DNA of 64,000 bases from DATAOG01 sp963753685 (GTDB lineage: Bacteria; Pseudomonadota; Alphaproteobacteria; Geminicoccales; Geminicoccaceae): NCBI GenBank assembly GCA_963753685.1, contig CAVWDE010000010.1, forward strand, positions 248,001-312,000, in the 5' to 3' direction. This document shows, piece by piece, positions 18,869 through 27,613 of this stretch. The position numbers and the translations under genes were made by a program. Under the pieces are notes generated by a model that did not search any database, was not told where the DNA came from, and worked only from the letters and a program-made list of their open reading frames with translations. Each line of letters begins with the position of its first letter. Position 1 is the first letter of the stretch.

Positions 18869-19504
18869 CTAGGATCGGGCGCCGGCAGCTTGTCGTTGGC
18901 GCCACTCCTCGACCACCTGATTGACGTGCGACACGTTGGTCGCCGCCGCGGCCGGGACAACCTGCGGCAAGTAGCCGGGCGGCGCCGGCGCTGGCTGGGG
19001 GGTCGGCTGGGGGGTCGGCTGGGGGGCCGGCTGGTCGAGCTGCTGTTCGGCGCGCCGGATCGCCAGGATCTCGCGCGCCACCTGGAGGGCACCGCCCTTG
19101 ACCGCCATGTCTGCCCCCTTGAGCTGCATGCGGCCGCCGAAATAGAACGCGATGATGACGCTGAGCAGGGCCCAGAAACCGTCCGGCATCACCTGATAGG
19201 CCTGGGCGATCTCGAGGAAGCGGACCGGCGCGACCGGCGCCAGCACGAACAAGGCGAGGATGCCGAGCGTGATCAGCGGCCGCGGCAGACGGTTGAGGCC
19301 GTCGATCAGCGAGTCCCACCAGGTTCGCCCGGCGCGGTCGTGGAACTCGGCGGTGAACTGCTGCAGCGAGGCCAGGTCCTGCTGGCTCAGCGCCATGGTC
19401 TCGACGTGATCCCGCTCGGCCGACTGCTCGGCGTTCGGCTTGAAGACCTCGATCAACTCCTTGGCGGGACGGAACAGTCCGGTCACCAGGCTCAACCAGT
19501 TCAT
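18869..19504 (-). CDS. Holin-like 3TM protein of gene-transfer-agent type
   Basis: Predicted 211-aa membrane protein resembling the three-helix holin family described for gene-transfer-agent release. A short N-terminal hydrophobic stretch precedes an acidic/Gln segment, then two clear membrane helices around residues 75-95 and 105-125, with PDGFWALLS between them. The C-terminus is a Pro/Gln repeat (PQPTPQ) plus a polar tail. Its ATG overlaps the stop of the muramidase gene by four bases (ATGA), so the two form a lysis cassette. No other phage genes lie nearby. Family assignment is from pattern recognition only. Confidence 0.7.
   Translation of the reverse strand: MNWLSLVTGLFRPAKELIEVFKPNAEQSAERDHVETMALSQQDLASLQQFTAEFHDRAGRTWWDSLIDGLNRLPRPLITLGILALFVLAPVAPVRFLEIAQAYQVMPDGFWALLSVIIAFYFGGRMQLKGADMAVKGGALQVAREILAIRRAEQQLDQPAPQPTPQPTPQPAPAPPGYLPQVVPAAAATNVSHVNQVVEEWRQRQAAGARS
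18993..19034. repeat. 12-bp tandem repeat, about 3.5 copies, inside the holin-like gene
   Basis: The unit GGCTGGGGGGTC is repeated at 18993, 19005 and 19017 (last copy with one change) plus a half copy. On the coding (minus) strand it gives the Pro-Gln-Pro-Thr repeats of the holin-like protein tail. Copy number is likely to vary between strains. Confidence 0.85.
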
Positions 19505-20052
19505 GCCACCAACCTCTCTCTGGGGACGTCGAACTCGGCCAGGCGGTTCAGCCAGCCGTCGAGGAACACGGCCTGGCTCGGGTCGGCCAGGACGATCGCC
19601 TGATAGAAGTTGCGCCGCTCTTCGACCAGGGCCGCGAGCAGCCAGTCCTTCATCGCCCAGGCCGCGTCATGCGCCGCGCGGCTGGTCCTGGGACCGCAGA
19701 TGCCATCCACGATCAATGCCCCGAAGCCCGCGAGATTGCAGACCTGCTGGACGAACCCGATCGCCCGCCCTGGGCCATGATTGACGGCGCTGTCGAACAC
19801 GAACGGCTGAATGGCCTCCGGCAGCTGATCGATCTGCGGGCTCTGATAGTAGTCGCGCCGATAGATCTGTCTGGCCTGATCCAGGCTCAGCTGCTCGACC
19901 TCCGCCGCAGTGGCGGCGCGGCCGAGGTGCTGTGACAGGGTCGCCTGGGTGATGCCGAACTTGGTCGGCCCGCCACGATCCGCCGGATGGTCGACGAAGC
20001 CACCTTCGCGTCGGATCACGTCCTCGATCATCGCGTCGACCGAGACCGCCAT
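19501..20052 (-). CDS. Glycoside hydrolase family 108 muramidase (endolysin)
   Basis: Predicted 183-aa peptidoglycan hydrolase of phage/GTA endolysin type. The N-terminal GH108 domain opens with the catalytic-Glu motif IRREGGFVDHPADRGGPTK and goes on to FGITQATL. The C-terminal half (from about residue 95) has the PG_binding_3 pattern with FDSAVNHGPG and a DGICGPRT loop. ATG 20052 is chosen because GGAGG lies seven bases upstream; a GTG at 20061 would overlap that ribosome site. There is no signal peptide, consistent with release through the adjacent holin. Confidence 0.85.
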   Translation of the reverse strand: MAVSVDAMIEDVIRREGGFVDHPADRGGPTKFGITQATLSQHLGRAATAAEVEQLSLDQARQIYRRDYYQSPQIDQLPEAIQPFVFDSAVNHGPGRAIGFVQQVCNLAGFGALIVDGICGPRTSRAAHDAAWAMKDWLLAALVEERRNFYQAIVLADPSQAVFLDGWLNRLAEFDVPRERLVA

Positions 20053-20191
20053 GCCGGTCACCTCCGCTGGCTGGAATATAGGATTATCTACCTATCATAC
20101 TTCCAGCCAAAAGGGAAGGACCGTCCCGCGCTTTGGCCGCGAGCGCGCCGCTACCGGTCCGGGTGCGGTCGCGACGCCACGCGCGCGCGTC

Positions 20192-20869
20192 TCAGTCGAC
20201 CGAAGCGGCGAGGATCATGCTGAGATGGCAGAGCGGACGGGAGGTGGCCTGGTGCCAGGCGTTGAACACCTCCTGGACCCGCAGCCGGTCGGCCTTCGAT
20301 TTGGGCGCGCCGACGAAGGCGTCCCAGTGGTTGAGCGCCTTGACCACGGAGTCGGTCAAAAGGAACGTGTCCTTGCCGGCCATGCGCAGGAAATAGGGCC
20401 CGGAGTTGCCACCGAGCTGCGCGAAGCGCTTGCCGAGATCCTGCCACAGGCCGACCACGTCGTCGCGCGGCCAGTCGGCCAGCCAAGCGCCCATGCCACC
20501 TGCCTCGCGAGCGACCTGGACCAGGGCGGCGGCGTTGGCGCGCACCGACTTGAGCTTGCCCCAATGGCGGATCAGGCGCCGGTCGTTGAGCAGCGCCTCC
20601 AGCTCCTCGTCGGACATGGCGATCACGCGGCCGGGCCCGAAGCCAGCGAACACCTCCTCGAACGCCGGCCATTTGGCGTCGACGAGGCTGTGCTTCAGGC
20701 CGGCGCGGAAGATCCGGAGCGACATCAGCGACAGGTAGCGATCGTCACCGAGCGCACGCAGCTGATCGGGCGACTTCGGCGCCGGCAGGCGCTGGACCAG
20801 CGCCTGGGCACCGCCGACCCGCTCACGCGCGCGTTCCTCGATCGCCTCGAACGGAATCACCAGGGCCAC
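20192..20869 (-). CDS. DNA-3-methyladenine glycosylase I family protein (Tag-like)
   Basis: Predicted 225-aa base-excision-repair glycosylase of the Adenine_glyco family. Matching blocks are FRAGLKHSLVDAKWPAFEEVF, a helix ending MSDEELEALLND, and RRLIRHWGKLKSVRANA (the Tag-type IIRN..KI..NA block). The N-terminal Cys/His residues that bind zinc in E. coli Tag are absent, so this is a divergent Tag. The GTG at 20869 has GGAGGCG just upstream; the frame extends to 20938 without a better signal. Confidence 0.8.
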   Translation of the reverse strand: MALVIPFEAIEERARERVGGAQALVQRLPAPKSPDQLRALGDDRYLSLMSLRIFRAGLKHSLVDAKWPAFEEVFAGFGPGRVIAMSDEELEALLNDRRLIRHWGKLKSVRANAAALVQVAREAGGMGAWLADWPRDDVVGLWQDLGKRFAQLGGNSGPYFLRMAGKDTFLLTDSVVKALNHWDAFVGAPKSKADRLRVQEVFNAWHQATSRPLCHLSMILAASVD

Positions 20870-21018
20870 GCGACGCCTCCTCCCGCTACCTTGGCGGCGA
20901 GCGCGACCGATCGTAGTGATCCCTGCCAAGCCCCGCAATCCCGGCGAGAGCCGGATCGGGGAACGTGGTCATGACGGCAGGCTCGGGCCGGAGCCCGGCG
21001 CGCGCTGCCCGGAGCGGG

Positions 21019-22545
21019 TCAGTAGGCGTTGGGGTGACTGAAGCCGACGAACAGGGTGCGCAGGATGATCCGGATGTCGAACAGCAGCGACCAGTTCTCG
21101 ATGTAGTAGAGGTCGTAGCGCACCCGCTGCTCCATCTTCTCGAGCGTCTCGGTCTCGCCGCGCAAGCCGTTGACCTGGGCCCAGCCGGTGATGCCGGGCT
21201 TGACCCGGTGGCGAGCCAGATACTCGTCGATCAGGCGGGAGTACTGCTCGTTGTGGGCGATCGCGTGCGGCCTGGGACCGACGATCGACATCGTGCCCAT
21301 CATGACGTTGAGGAACTGGGGCAGCTCGTCGAGCGAGGTCCGGCGCAGGATCCGGCCGATCCGGGTCACGCGCGGGTCGTGCTTGGTCGCCTGGGTCACG
21401 GCCTGGTCCTCGCAGCGGTCGATGTACATGCTGCGGAACTTGAAGACCTCAATCACCTCGTTGTTCAGGCCGTAGCGCTTTTGCCGGAACAGGACCGGGC
21501 CGCGGCTGTCCAGCTTGATCAAGGCGCACAGCACCAGCAACACGGGCAGGATCAGGACCAGGATCGCGGCCGCGAGCAGCCGGTCCTCCATGCTCTTGAC
21601 GATATAGTTCCAGCCCGCCAGCGGCTTGTCGAACACGTTCAGCATCGGCACGCCGCCGACGTGGGTGACCTGCCGGTGCGGCAGATGGAACCCGATCATG
21701 TCGGGGCACAGGCGGACGTCGACCGGCAGGCTGCGCAGCTTCTTCATCCAGGCGAGCAGGCGGTTCTCGGCGTCCCAGGGCAGGGCGACGATCACCTGAT
21801 CGATCGGGCTGCTGCGCGCGAACGTCAGCAGGTCATTGACGCTGCCGAGCACCGGGAAGCCGGACACGTACTCGGGCACCCGGCTATGGCGATCATCGAA
21901 CACGCCGATCACCCGCTCGGCGCTGTTGCCATGCCGCGTGAGATGCTCGATCAGGCGCTGGCCATGCTCACCGGCGCCGACGACCACGAGATTGCGGGTC
22001 AGCCGGCCGCCCGCCTGCCAGCGCTGGATCTGGTGCTTGAGCGCCATGCGGACGGTGAACAGGCCGAAGAAGCCGTAGATGAACCAGAGGCCGACCCAGA
22101 GCCGCGAGGTCTCGGCGATCTCCCAATTCATCTTGGTGAGGAAGCCGAGCGCCAGGAGGCTCAGCATGACCGCGGCCCAGGCCAGCAGCAATCGGCCGAC
22201 CTGGCCGAACAGATTGGTCAGCTCGCTGAAATTGTAGAGCCCCGCCGCCTGCAGGATATGGATGGTCAAGAGCACCGCGAGCACGGTCGCGTACGCCTCG
22301 ACGCCCAGATCCTTGGTCGGGTCGTCGTGGAAGCGGGTGATCCAGGCGGCGCTTGCGGCCAGCAGCACGATCACGGCATCGGCGACCCTCAGCAGGCCGA
22401 TCACGACCGCGGGCGAGAGCCAGTCGGTGCCCTGATGGCGCTGGCTCGGCTGACGCGCCACAGCACCGGCGGCGGTCGGAACGCTGCCGCCGCGAACGCG
22501 TCGCGTGCGGGTCATCGGCTTGTCTGAAAGCGCGGTCTGGTTCAT
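21019..22545 (-). CDS. Undecaprenyl-phosphate glucose phosphotransferase (WcaJ-type)
   Basis: Predicted 508-aa polyprenyl glycosylphosphotransferase that puts the first sugar phosphate on undecaprenyl phosphate to begin exopolysaccharide synthesis. Five N-terminal membrane helices lie within about residues 45-190. A Rossmann-like CoA-binding domain follows (VVVGAGEHGQRL, about 195-300), then a membrane-entry helix (about 325-345) and the catalytic sugar-transferase domain with KFRSMY, DELPQFLNV and SIVGPRPHA. The sugar (glucose is most common) cannot be fixed by reading. It stands alone, with direct repeats upstream (22620-22661). Confidence 0.93.
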   Translation of the reverse strand: MNQTALSDKPMTRTRRVRGGSVPTAAGAVARQPSQRHQGTDWLSPAVVIGLLRVADAVIVLLAASAAWITRFHDDPTKDLGVEAYATVLAVLLTIHILQAAGLYNFSELTNLFGQVGRLLLAWAAVMLSLLALGFLTKMNWEIAETSRLWVGLWFIYGFFGLFTVRMALKHQIQRWQAGGRLTRNLVVVGAGEHGQRLIEHLTRHGNSAERVIGVFDDRHSRVPEYVSGFPVLGSVNDLLTFARSSPIDQVIVALPWDAENRLLAWMKKLRSLPVDVRLCPDMIGFHLPHRQVTHVGGVPMLNVFDKPLAGWNYIVKSMEDRLLAAAILVLILPVLLVLCALIKLDSRGPVLFRQKRYGLNNEVIEVFKFRSMYIDRCEDQAVTQATKHDPRVTRIGRILRRTSLDELPQFLNVMMGTMSIVGPRPHAIAHNEQYSRLIDEYLARHRVKPGITGWAQVNGLRGETETLEKMEQRVRYDLYYIENWSLLFDIRIILRTLFVGFSHPNAY

Positions 22546-22619
22546 CGGCCTGACTTGAGAGCCATCTCACCCTGTCTGGGCGGACTGCCCACCCTACCGT
22601 GACCGTATCGCCGCCGTCG

Positions 22620-22661
22620 CATTCCCCATTCGGGATAGGTCACATTCCCCGTTCGGGATAG
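22620..22661. promoter_or_regulatory. Two 19-bp direct repeats upstream of the WcaJ-type gene
   Basis: CATTCCCCATTCGGGATAG (22620-22638) and CATTCCCCGTTCGGGATAG (22643-22661) differ by one base and are spaced 23 bp start-to-start, roughly two helical turns. The second copy contains the palindrome CCCGTTCGGG. They sit 75-116 bases upstream of the exopolysaccharide transferase start, a good position for an activator or repressor. The binding protein is unknown. Confidence 0.55.
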
Positions 22662-22769
22662 ACTGCGAGGCATCGACCGTTGCCGTCCAACTAGTAGTGA
22701 TGCATTTATGCAATGTCTAAGGAAATCGCGCAAGCGCTGCCATCAAGTGGCGCCATACCTTAATGTGCG

Positions 22770-23468
22770 TTAACCGCGCGGGCATGCTTGGCGTCGGCTA
22801 CTGTTGCGCAGATGCAACATCTTGGCGCCAAATTTTGGAAAGTCGACTACGGCGCCGCCGGCGGCGTCGGCATCGGCCGGATCGTGGGTCACGAGCAGGG
22901 TCGGCAGGCCCGCCGCACGCGCGTGATCCAAGACGAAACGTCGCACCCGCAGGCGAAGGTCGCGATCCAGCCCCCCGAAGGGCTCGTCCAGCAACAAGGC
23001 CCGTGGCTCGGCGAGGAGCGCGCGCATCAGGGCGACCCGGGCCCGCTGACCGCCCGACAGGGTGGCCGGATCGCGCCCGGCGAACCCGGCCAGATCGGCT
23101 TCGGCAAGCGCCGCCTCGACCCGGGCCCAGCGCTGGCGGTGGCCGTCCCTTCTGGGGGGCAGGGCGAACGCGAGGTTCTCGCCGACCGAGAGATGGGGAA
23201 ACAACAGATCATCCTGAAAAAGGATCCCGATCCGGCGCCGCTCCGGCGGCAACCCCGCGAGCGCCACGCCGTCCAGCCAGACCTGGCCACGCGCCTCAAA
23301 TATAGGCTCGAGGGTGCCGCACAGGTAGCTCAGCAGGCTCGATTTGCCGCAGCCGCTCGGCCCCATCACCGTGGTCACCTCGCCCGGGCCGACCAGCAGC
23401 GAGAAGTCGGCGAACAGCACGCGTCCACCTACGCTCAGGCTGAGGTTCTCGATCTGCAGACCGACCAC
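22770..23468 (-). CDS. ynjD: ABC transporter ATP-binding protein (YnjD-like)
   Basis: Predicted 232-aa ATPase of an importer related to E. coli YnjBCD. Walker A is GPSGCGKSS, the signature is TLSGGQRARVALMRALL, and Walker B is RALLLDEPFGGLD; the H-loop is LLVTHDPADAD. The GTG at 23468 lies just after the permease stop at 23471 (overlap or abutment on the minus strand), so it is translated as part of the operon. The frame extends upstream, but that is permease antiphase sequence. The substrate is unknown. Confidence 0.88.
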   Translation of the reverse strand: MVGLQIENLSLSVGGRVLFADFSLLVGPGEVTTVMGPSGCGKSSLLSYLCGTLEPIFEARGQVWLDGVALAGLPPERRRIGILFQDDLLFPHLSVGENLAFALPPRRDGHRQRWARVEAALAEADLAGFAGRDPATLSGGQRARVALMRALLAEPRALLLDEPFGGLDRDLRLRVRRFVLDHARAAGLPTLLVTHDPADADAAGGAVVDFPKFGAKMLHLRNSSRRQACPRG

Positions 23469-23470
23469 GG

Positions 23471-25195
23471 TCAGGCGCCCACGCGCATGGCGCGCCGGTG
23501 CCGAAAGCGCCAGGCGGGCGCCGCAAGCGCCAGGCCGAAGCCCGCCAGCGGCAGCAGTGCCAGCATCAGGGCCAGCTGCCCGACCACCCGACGATCGCCG
23601 CCGGCGCTCAGGCCCAGCGCTTCCGTGGTCAGGGTGGCGAACCGGCCGCCGCCCGCGAACAGGGTCGGCAGGTACTGGGCGACGCTGACCGCAAAGCCGA
23701 CCGCGAGCGCGATCAGGAGCGGGCGCAGCAGCATGACCAGCTTGATCCGGGTCCAGACCACCCAGGGCGACTTGCCCAGCGCCAGCGCGCTGCGCGCATA
23801 GCGCGGATCGAGGCTCCGGTAAGGGTCGGCGAGCGCGAGGAACACATAGGGCAGCACGAACAGCAGATGGGTCCAGATCAGTCCCAGCCAACTGGCGTCC
23901 AGCCGGGTCCACACCAGCAGCACCTGGACGCCGAACAGGAAGCCGATCTGCGGCGCCAGCAGCGGCAGATAGACCAGGGCCAGCGCGCCGGGCCCAGGCC
24001 GCCGCTGGCCGCGGCTCTCGTTCTCCAGGCAGCCGGCGACCAGGCCAAGGGCCAGGAGGGCGGCAATCACCCCGACCACGAGCGTGGTCCACGCGGGCTC
24101 GAGAACCCGCCCGGCATGCTCATGCCAACGATCGAGCGACAGCTCGGCCGGCCAGGCGTCTGGAAAGCGCCAGCGCCCGGCAACCGACCAGACCGCGAGG
24201 CTGAGCAGGCTGCCGAAGGACAGCGCGAACAGCAGCGCGAGACCGGTCCAGGCGGCGATCCGCGCCACGCTCCCGGTCCCGCCCCGAGCGCCGCCGGTCA
24301 GCCAGGGCCTGGCCAGCCAGCCGAGCGCACCCTCGACGCCGCGCCAGAGCCCGATCGCGAGGGCCACCACGCCCAATTGCAGGCAGGCACCGGCGGCCGC
24401 CTGAAACCGCATGCCGAGATCCGGATCGTCGAACCAGCGCAGCACCAGCGGTGCCAGCGTCGGCGGGGTGGTCGGACCGAGCACGATCGCCATGTCGACC
24501 ACCGACAGGGAGTAGGCGAGGACCGCATAGACCGGCAGCCGGATCTGCGGCCAGACCAGCGGCAGCACCACCTTGAGCCAGGCCTGCAACGGGCCGTAGC
24601 CGAGCGTGCGCGCAACCCGCAACTGGTCGTCGGCGCGCACCTGGCCGAGCGCGCCGAAGGTCATCAACACCAGGAACGGGGTCTCCTTGAGGGCCAGCCC
24701 GAGGGTCAGCGCCAGGCCCAGATGATCCTGCACCAGCGCGACGTCGGGCGGGGTCTGCCAGCCCGCCCAGGGCGCGATCAGGCGCGCGAGCCAGCCCGAG
24801 GGCGCAATCAGGAAGGCAAGACCAATGGCGGTCGCCAGATGGGGCACCGCGAGCAAGGGCGTCATCGCCCGCTTGACCCGGACCAGCCCTGGGGTGCCGT
24901 GGCCGGCGGCGAACACCAGCAGCGTCAGCGCGAGCGCCAGCAGGGTCGACAGGATGCCGCTGGTCAGGGTCAACCGCAGCGCGGTCCCGAGCCCGGGGGC
25001 CGCGGCCAGCTGGCGCCAGGGCTCGAGCGACAACCGCTCGCCGCCGAGCACCGGCAGATAGCCGAAGGCGGGCAGCACCGTGCCGAGCAGCCCGGCCGCG
25101 ACCGGACCGAGGAAGACCAGCAGGGTGAGCGCGGGCAGATGGCGGAGCAAGGAAGGCCGGCTGCCGAGGGCTAGCTGCTGAAGCGGCGCAGCCAC
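23471..25195 (-). CDS. ynjC: ABC transporter permease, fused two-domain (YnjC-like)
   Basis: Predicted 574-aa inner-membrane permease with about 12 hydrophobic helices, made of two binding-protein-dependent transport domains in one chain, as in YnjC and ferric/thiamine-type permeases. An EAA-like loop in the first half reads ARTLGYGPLQAWLKVVLPL and in the second ARSALALGKSPWVVWTRI. The start is a GTG at 25195, overlapping the end of the binding-protein gene by 25 bases. It forms an operon with the YnjB- and YnjD-like genes. Confidence 0.88.
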   Translation of the reverse strand: MAAPLQQLALGSRPSLLRHLPALTLLVFLGPVAAGLLGTVLPAFGYLPVLGGERLSLEPWRQLAAAPGLGTALRLTLTSGILSTLLALALTLLVFAAGHGTPGLVRVKRAMTPLLAVPHLATAIGLAFLIAPSGWLARLIAPWAGWQTPPDVALVQDHLGLALTLGLALKETPFLVLMTFGALGQVRADDQLRVARTLGYGPLQAWLKVVLPLVWPQIRLPVYAVLAYSLSVVDMAIVLGPTTPPTLAPLVLRWFDDPDLGMRFQAAAGACLQLGVVALAIGLWRGVEGALGWLARPWLTGGARGGTGSVARIAAWTGLALLFALSFGSLLSLAVWSVAGRWRFPDAWPAELSLDRWHEHAGRVLEPAWTTLVVGVIAALLALGLVAGCLENESRGQRRPGPGALALVYLPLLAPQIGFLFGVQVLLVWTRLDASWLGLIWTHLLFVLPYVFLALADPYRSLDPRYARSALALGKSPWVVWTRIKLVMLLRPLLIALAVGFAVSVAQYLPTLFAGGGRFATLTTEALGLSAGGDRRVVGQLALMLALLPLAGFGLALAAPAWRFRHRRAMRVGA

Positions 25196-26367
25196 TCCGC
25201 CTCGATCTCGGTCATCCAGGAGGGGTGGGGCTCGGGCCGGACCGGCACCAGCTGGTCGGGCGGCAGGGTCGCGATGCCGCGCGGCAGCCGATCGAAGCGC
25301 GCCCGGTCGGCCGGGTCGAGGGCGGCAAGGTTGAGCACCGTGCCGTCGCCCCAGCCGCTTGGGTCCTGCTTCTTCGCCTGCGCCTCGGGCGACAGCAGAA
25401 AGTTGGCGACCACCATGGCCGCGGCCTTGTGGGTGGCATTGAACGGAATCGCGACGAAGTGGGTGTTGCCGATGGTGCCGGCCTTGAGGATGAAGGTGCG
25501 CACGCTCTCGGGCAGGCGGCCGGAGTTGATCGCGGCCGAGGCCTCGGCCGGATTGAACGCCATGGAGAAGTCGACCTCGCCGTCGTCGAGCAGCTGGTGC
25601 AGGGCCGGGCCGGACGCCGGGAAGGTCGCGCCCTGGCGCCAGAGGGAGGGGCGGATGTCCTCGAGCCAGTGCCAGAGCGGCGCCGTGGCGGCCGCGAAAT
25701 CCGCCTCTTTGACCGGCCGCTGCAACACCTCCGGGTCAGGGGTGAGCTCGATCAGCACCTGCTTGAGGAAGGTCGAGCCGATGAAATCGGGCGGCGCCGG
25801 ATAGGTGAAGCGGCCGGGATGGGCCTTGGCCCAGTCGAGCAGCGCCGGAATCGAGCGCGGCGGATCGGCGACCACCTTGGTGTCGTAAAAGAACACGAAC
25901 TGCGCCATGCCCCAGGGCGCTTCCAGGCCCTCGGTCGGGATCGTGAAGTCGACCAGGGTGGTCGGCTTGCCGACCGTGTCGACGTAGTGGAAGTTGGGCA
26001 GCCGGTCGACGAACGGCCCGAACAGGAGGTTCTGGGACTTCATCGCGGCGAAGTTCTCGCCGTTCAGCCAGATCAGGTCGACCGAGCCGCCCTCGGTCCT
26101 ACCGGCCGCCTTCTCGGCGACCACGCGCGCGACCGCCTCGGCGGTGTCGGTGAGCTTGACGTGATTGAGCTCGATCCCAAAGCGCTGGCGGACCTGGTCG
26201 CCGACCCAGGCGATGTAAGCGTTGATCTGCTCGTCGCCGCCCCAGGCGTTCCAGTAGACCGTCTGGCCGCGCGCCTCGGCCAGCACGTCGGCCCAGGGAT
26301 CGGCCGCCGCCTGCCCCGCCGGCAGGGCGGCAAGCGCGAAAGTGAGGGCGAACAGACCGCGCAACAT
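25171..26367 (-). CDS. ynjB: ABC transporter substrate-binding protein (YnjB-like)
   Basis: Predicted 398-aa periplasmic binding protein with a cleavable signal (residues about 1-22, ending GQAAADP). The mature protein opens with the YnjB hallmark GQTVYWNAWGGDEQIN and contains VDLIWLNGENF and APWGMAQFVFFYD. It is the first gene of the three-gene importer. YnjB proteins resemble thiamine- and iron-type binding proteins, but the ligand of this family has not, to my knowledge, been settled. Confidence 0.9.
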   Translation of the reverse strand: MLRGLFALTFALAALPAGQAAADPWADVLAEARGQTVYWNAWGGDEQINAYIAWVGDQVRQRFGIELNHVKLTDTAEAVARVVAEKAAGRTEGGSVDLIWLNGENFAAMKSQNLLFGPFVDRLPNFHYVDTVGKPTTLVDFTIPTEGLEAPWGMAQFVFFYDTKVVADPPRSIPALLDWAKAHPGRFTYPAPPDFIGSTFLKQVLIELTPDPEVLQRPVKEADFAAATAPLWHWLEDIRPSLWRQGATFPASGPALHQLLDDGEVDFSMAFNPAEASAAINSGRLPESVRTFILKAGTIGNTHFVAIPFNATHKAAAMVVANFLLSPEAQAKKQDPSGWGDGTVLNLAALDPADRARFDRLPRGIATLPPDQLVPVRPEPHPSWMTEIEAEWLRRFSS

Positions 26368-26528
26368 CGGCTTCTCCCCGGGTGGCCGAACCGGACGGCC
26401 GGCTGGATCGTGGACCGGATTATAGGAGCGGCGGGGCCAAAGTCACCGGGCGCCGGCGTCCGATCACTCGGCCGTGACCGGCGCTCAGCCGCCCCCGGTT
26501 CTGGTGGCGGACCGGTCTACGGGGTTGC

Positions 26529-26969
26529 TCATAGCGCCCGGTCGGGAGACTCTCGGAGCACGCAGCCGTCAATCCGCCAGCTGCCGTCCGCCTCTTTCTC
26601 CATGACATAGTAGGCGGTCACGACCTCGAGCTCGGGCCCGACCAGCAGGACCGTCTGGACCGGCGCGCCCTGATCTACGACCAGGCGGTCGAACCGGACC
26701 TCGCGCGGCCGATAAACCGGCAGGTACCCGGTCCTGACCATGGCAAGGAAGGTGGCCGGATCGCCGAACTGGTGTTGGATCGAGGGCGAGGCGAAGCTGA
26801 AGGCGGTGGCCCCGTCATCGGCGCGGAAGGCCGCGATCTGGGCCTCGATCACGCCCCGGATCGCGCTCCGGTCGGCCTCGGTCACAGAACCGGCTGGATC
26901 GGCCCGGGCGCCGTTCGCGGCCGCGAGCAAGAACAGCACGAAACCGTGCGTCAGCAAGGACCGGACCAT
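26529..26969 (-). CDS. DUF4864-like secreted protein
   Basis: Predicted 146-aa exported protein: signal peptide at residues about 1-23 (ending ANGARAD), then a compact domain resembling DUF4864, with VIEAQIAAFRADDG, AFSFASP and VRTGYLPVYRPREV followed by a DGSWRIDGC end. The domain looks like a small SnoaL/NTF2-type fold. The function is unknown. It is a single gene divergent from the AhpD-like gene. Confidence 0.75.
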   Translation of the reverse strand: MVRSLLTHGFVLFLLAAANGARADPAGSVTEADRSAIRGVIEAQIAAFRADDGATAFSFASPSIQHQFGDPATFLAMVRTGYLPVYRPREVRFDRLVVDQGAPVQTVLLVGPELEVVTAYYVMEKEADGSWRIDGCVLRESPDRAL

Positions 26970-27066
26970 GTCGTGCGCTCCGCGCTGCTTCGAATCCAGG
27001 TAGATCGACCTCGCGATATGGCAATGCTACAGAGCGAGGCGTGCCCTACAGGCGAGGAGTGTTCGG

Positions 27067-27591
27067 ATGTCGACGGTCGCGATGGTCGAGTACGACCAGG
27101 CGTCGCCCGCGGTGCGGGCGATCTACGACGAGATCATGGCGGTCAAGGGGATCGGGTTCGTGCCCAACTTCTGGAAGACCCTGGCCTCGCACCCACCGTT
27201 GCTCGAGGAGGTCTGGCGCAGCCTGAGCCGGGCGATGACACCAGGGCGTCTCGATGGGCTGACCAAGGAGATGATCGCGCTGGCCGTGAGTGCTACCAAC
27301 GGCTGCACCTATTGCATCCGCTCGCACACCGCGGCGGCGCGCAAGCTTGGCATGGACGAGGGCATGCTCGGCGAGCTGATGGCGGTGGTCGGCACCTTCA
27401 ACCAGACCAACCGCCTGGCCGACGGCTACCAGGTTCCGGTCGACCCGCAGCTCATCAGCGGCAGCGAGGGCGAACCGCCGGGCGCCAGCCTGACCCGGGC
27501 CAGCCGGGTGCTGCGCCAGACCCGGATGGCGAGCCGCAAGGCGGAACGCTCGCCCAAGGCGCGAACGCACACCCCCCGCCGGCGGTCGTGA
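27067..27591 (+). CDS. Carboxymuconolactone decarboxylase / AhpD-like family protein
   Basis: Predicted 174-aa alkylhydroperoxidase-like protein. The redox motif NGCTYCIRSHTAAARK holds the CxxC pair and downstream His of the AhpD fold; FVPNFWKTLASHP is the usual N-terminal block. Family members normally end soon after NQTNRLADGY; here about 40 extra Arg/Ser/Pro-rich residues follow, which may be read-through after loss of the ancestral stop. GGAG precedes ATG 27067 at good spacing. The role is likely peroxide or thiol redox, not lactone decarboxylation. Confidence 0.85.
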   Translation: MSTVAMVEYDQASPAVRAIYDEIMAVKGIGFVPNFWKTLASHPPLLEEVWRSLSRAMTPGRLDGLTKEMIALAVSATNGCTYCIRSHTAAARKLGMDEGMLGELMAVVGTFNQTNRLADGYQVPVDPQLISGSEGEPPGASLTRASRVLRQTRMASRKAERSPKARTHTPRRRS

Positions 27592-27613
27592 CCGCGCTCG
27601 CGCCCTCCGCCGC

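Noticed and set aside
20965..22527. 520-codon open frame opposite the WcaJ-type gene
   Set aside because: Antisense to a clear enzyme gene; Gln/Asp/His-rich reading typical of the reverse frame of high-GC genes.
23498..25174. 558-codon open frame opposite the ynjC-like permease
   Set aside because: Antisense of a membrane protein gives a polar, Gln/Arg-rich sequence without motifs.
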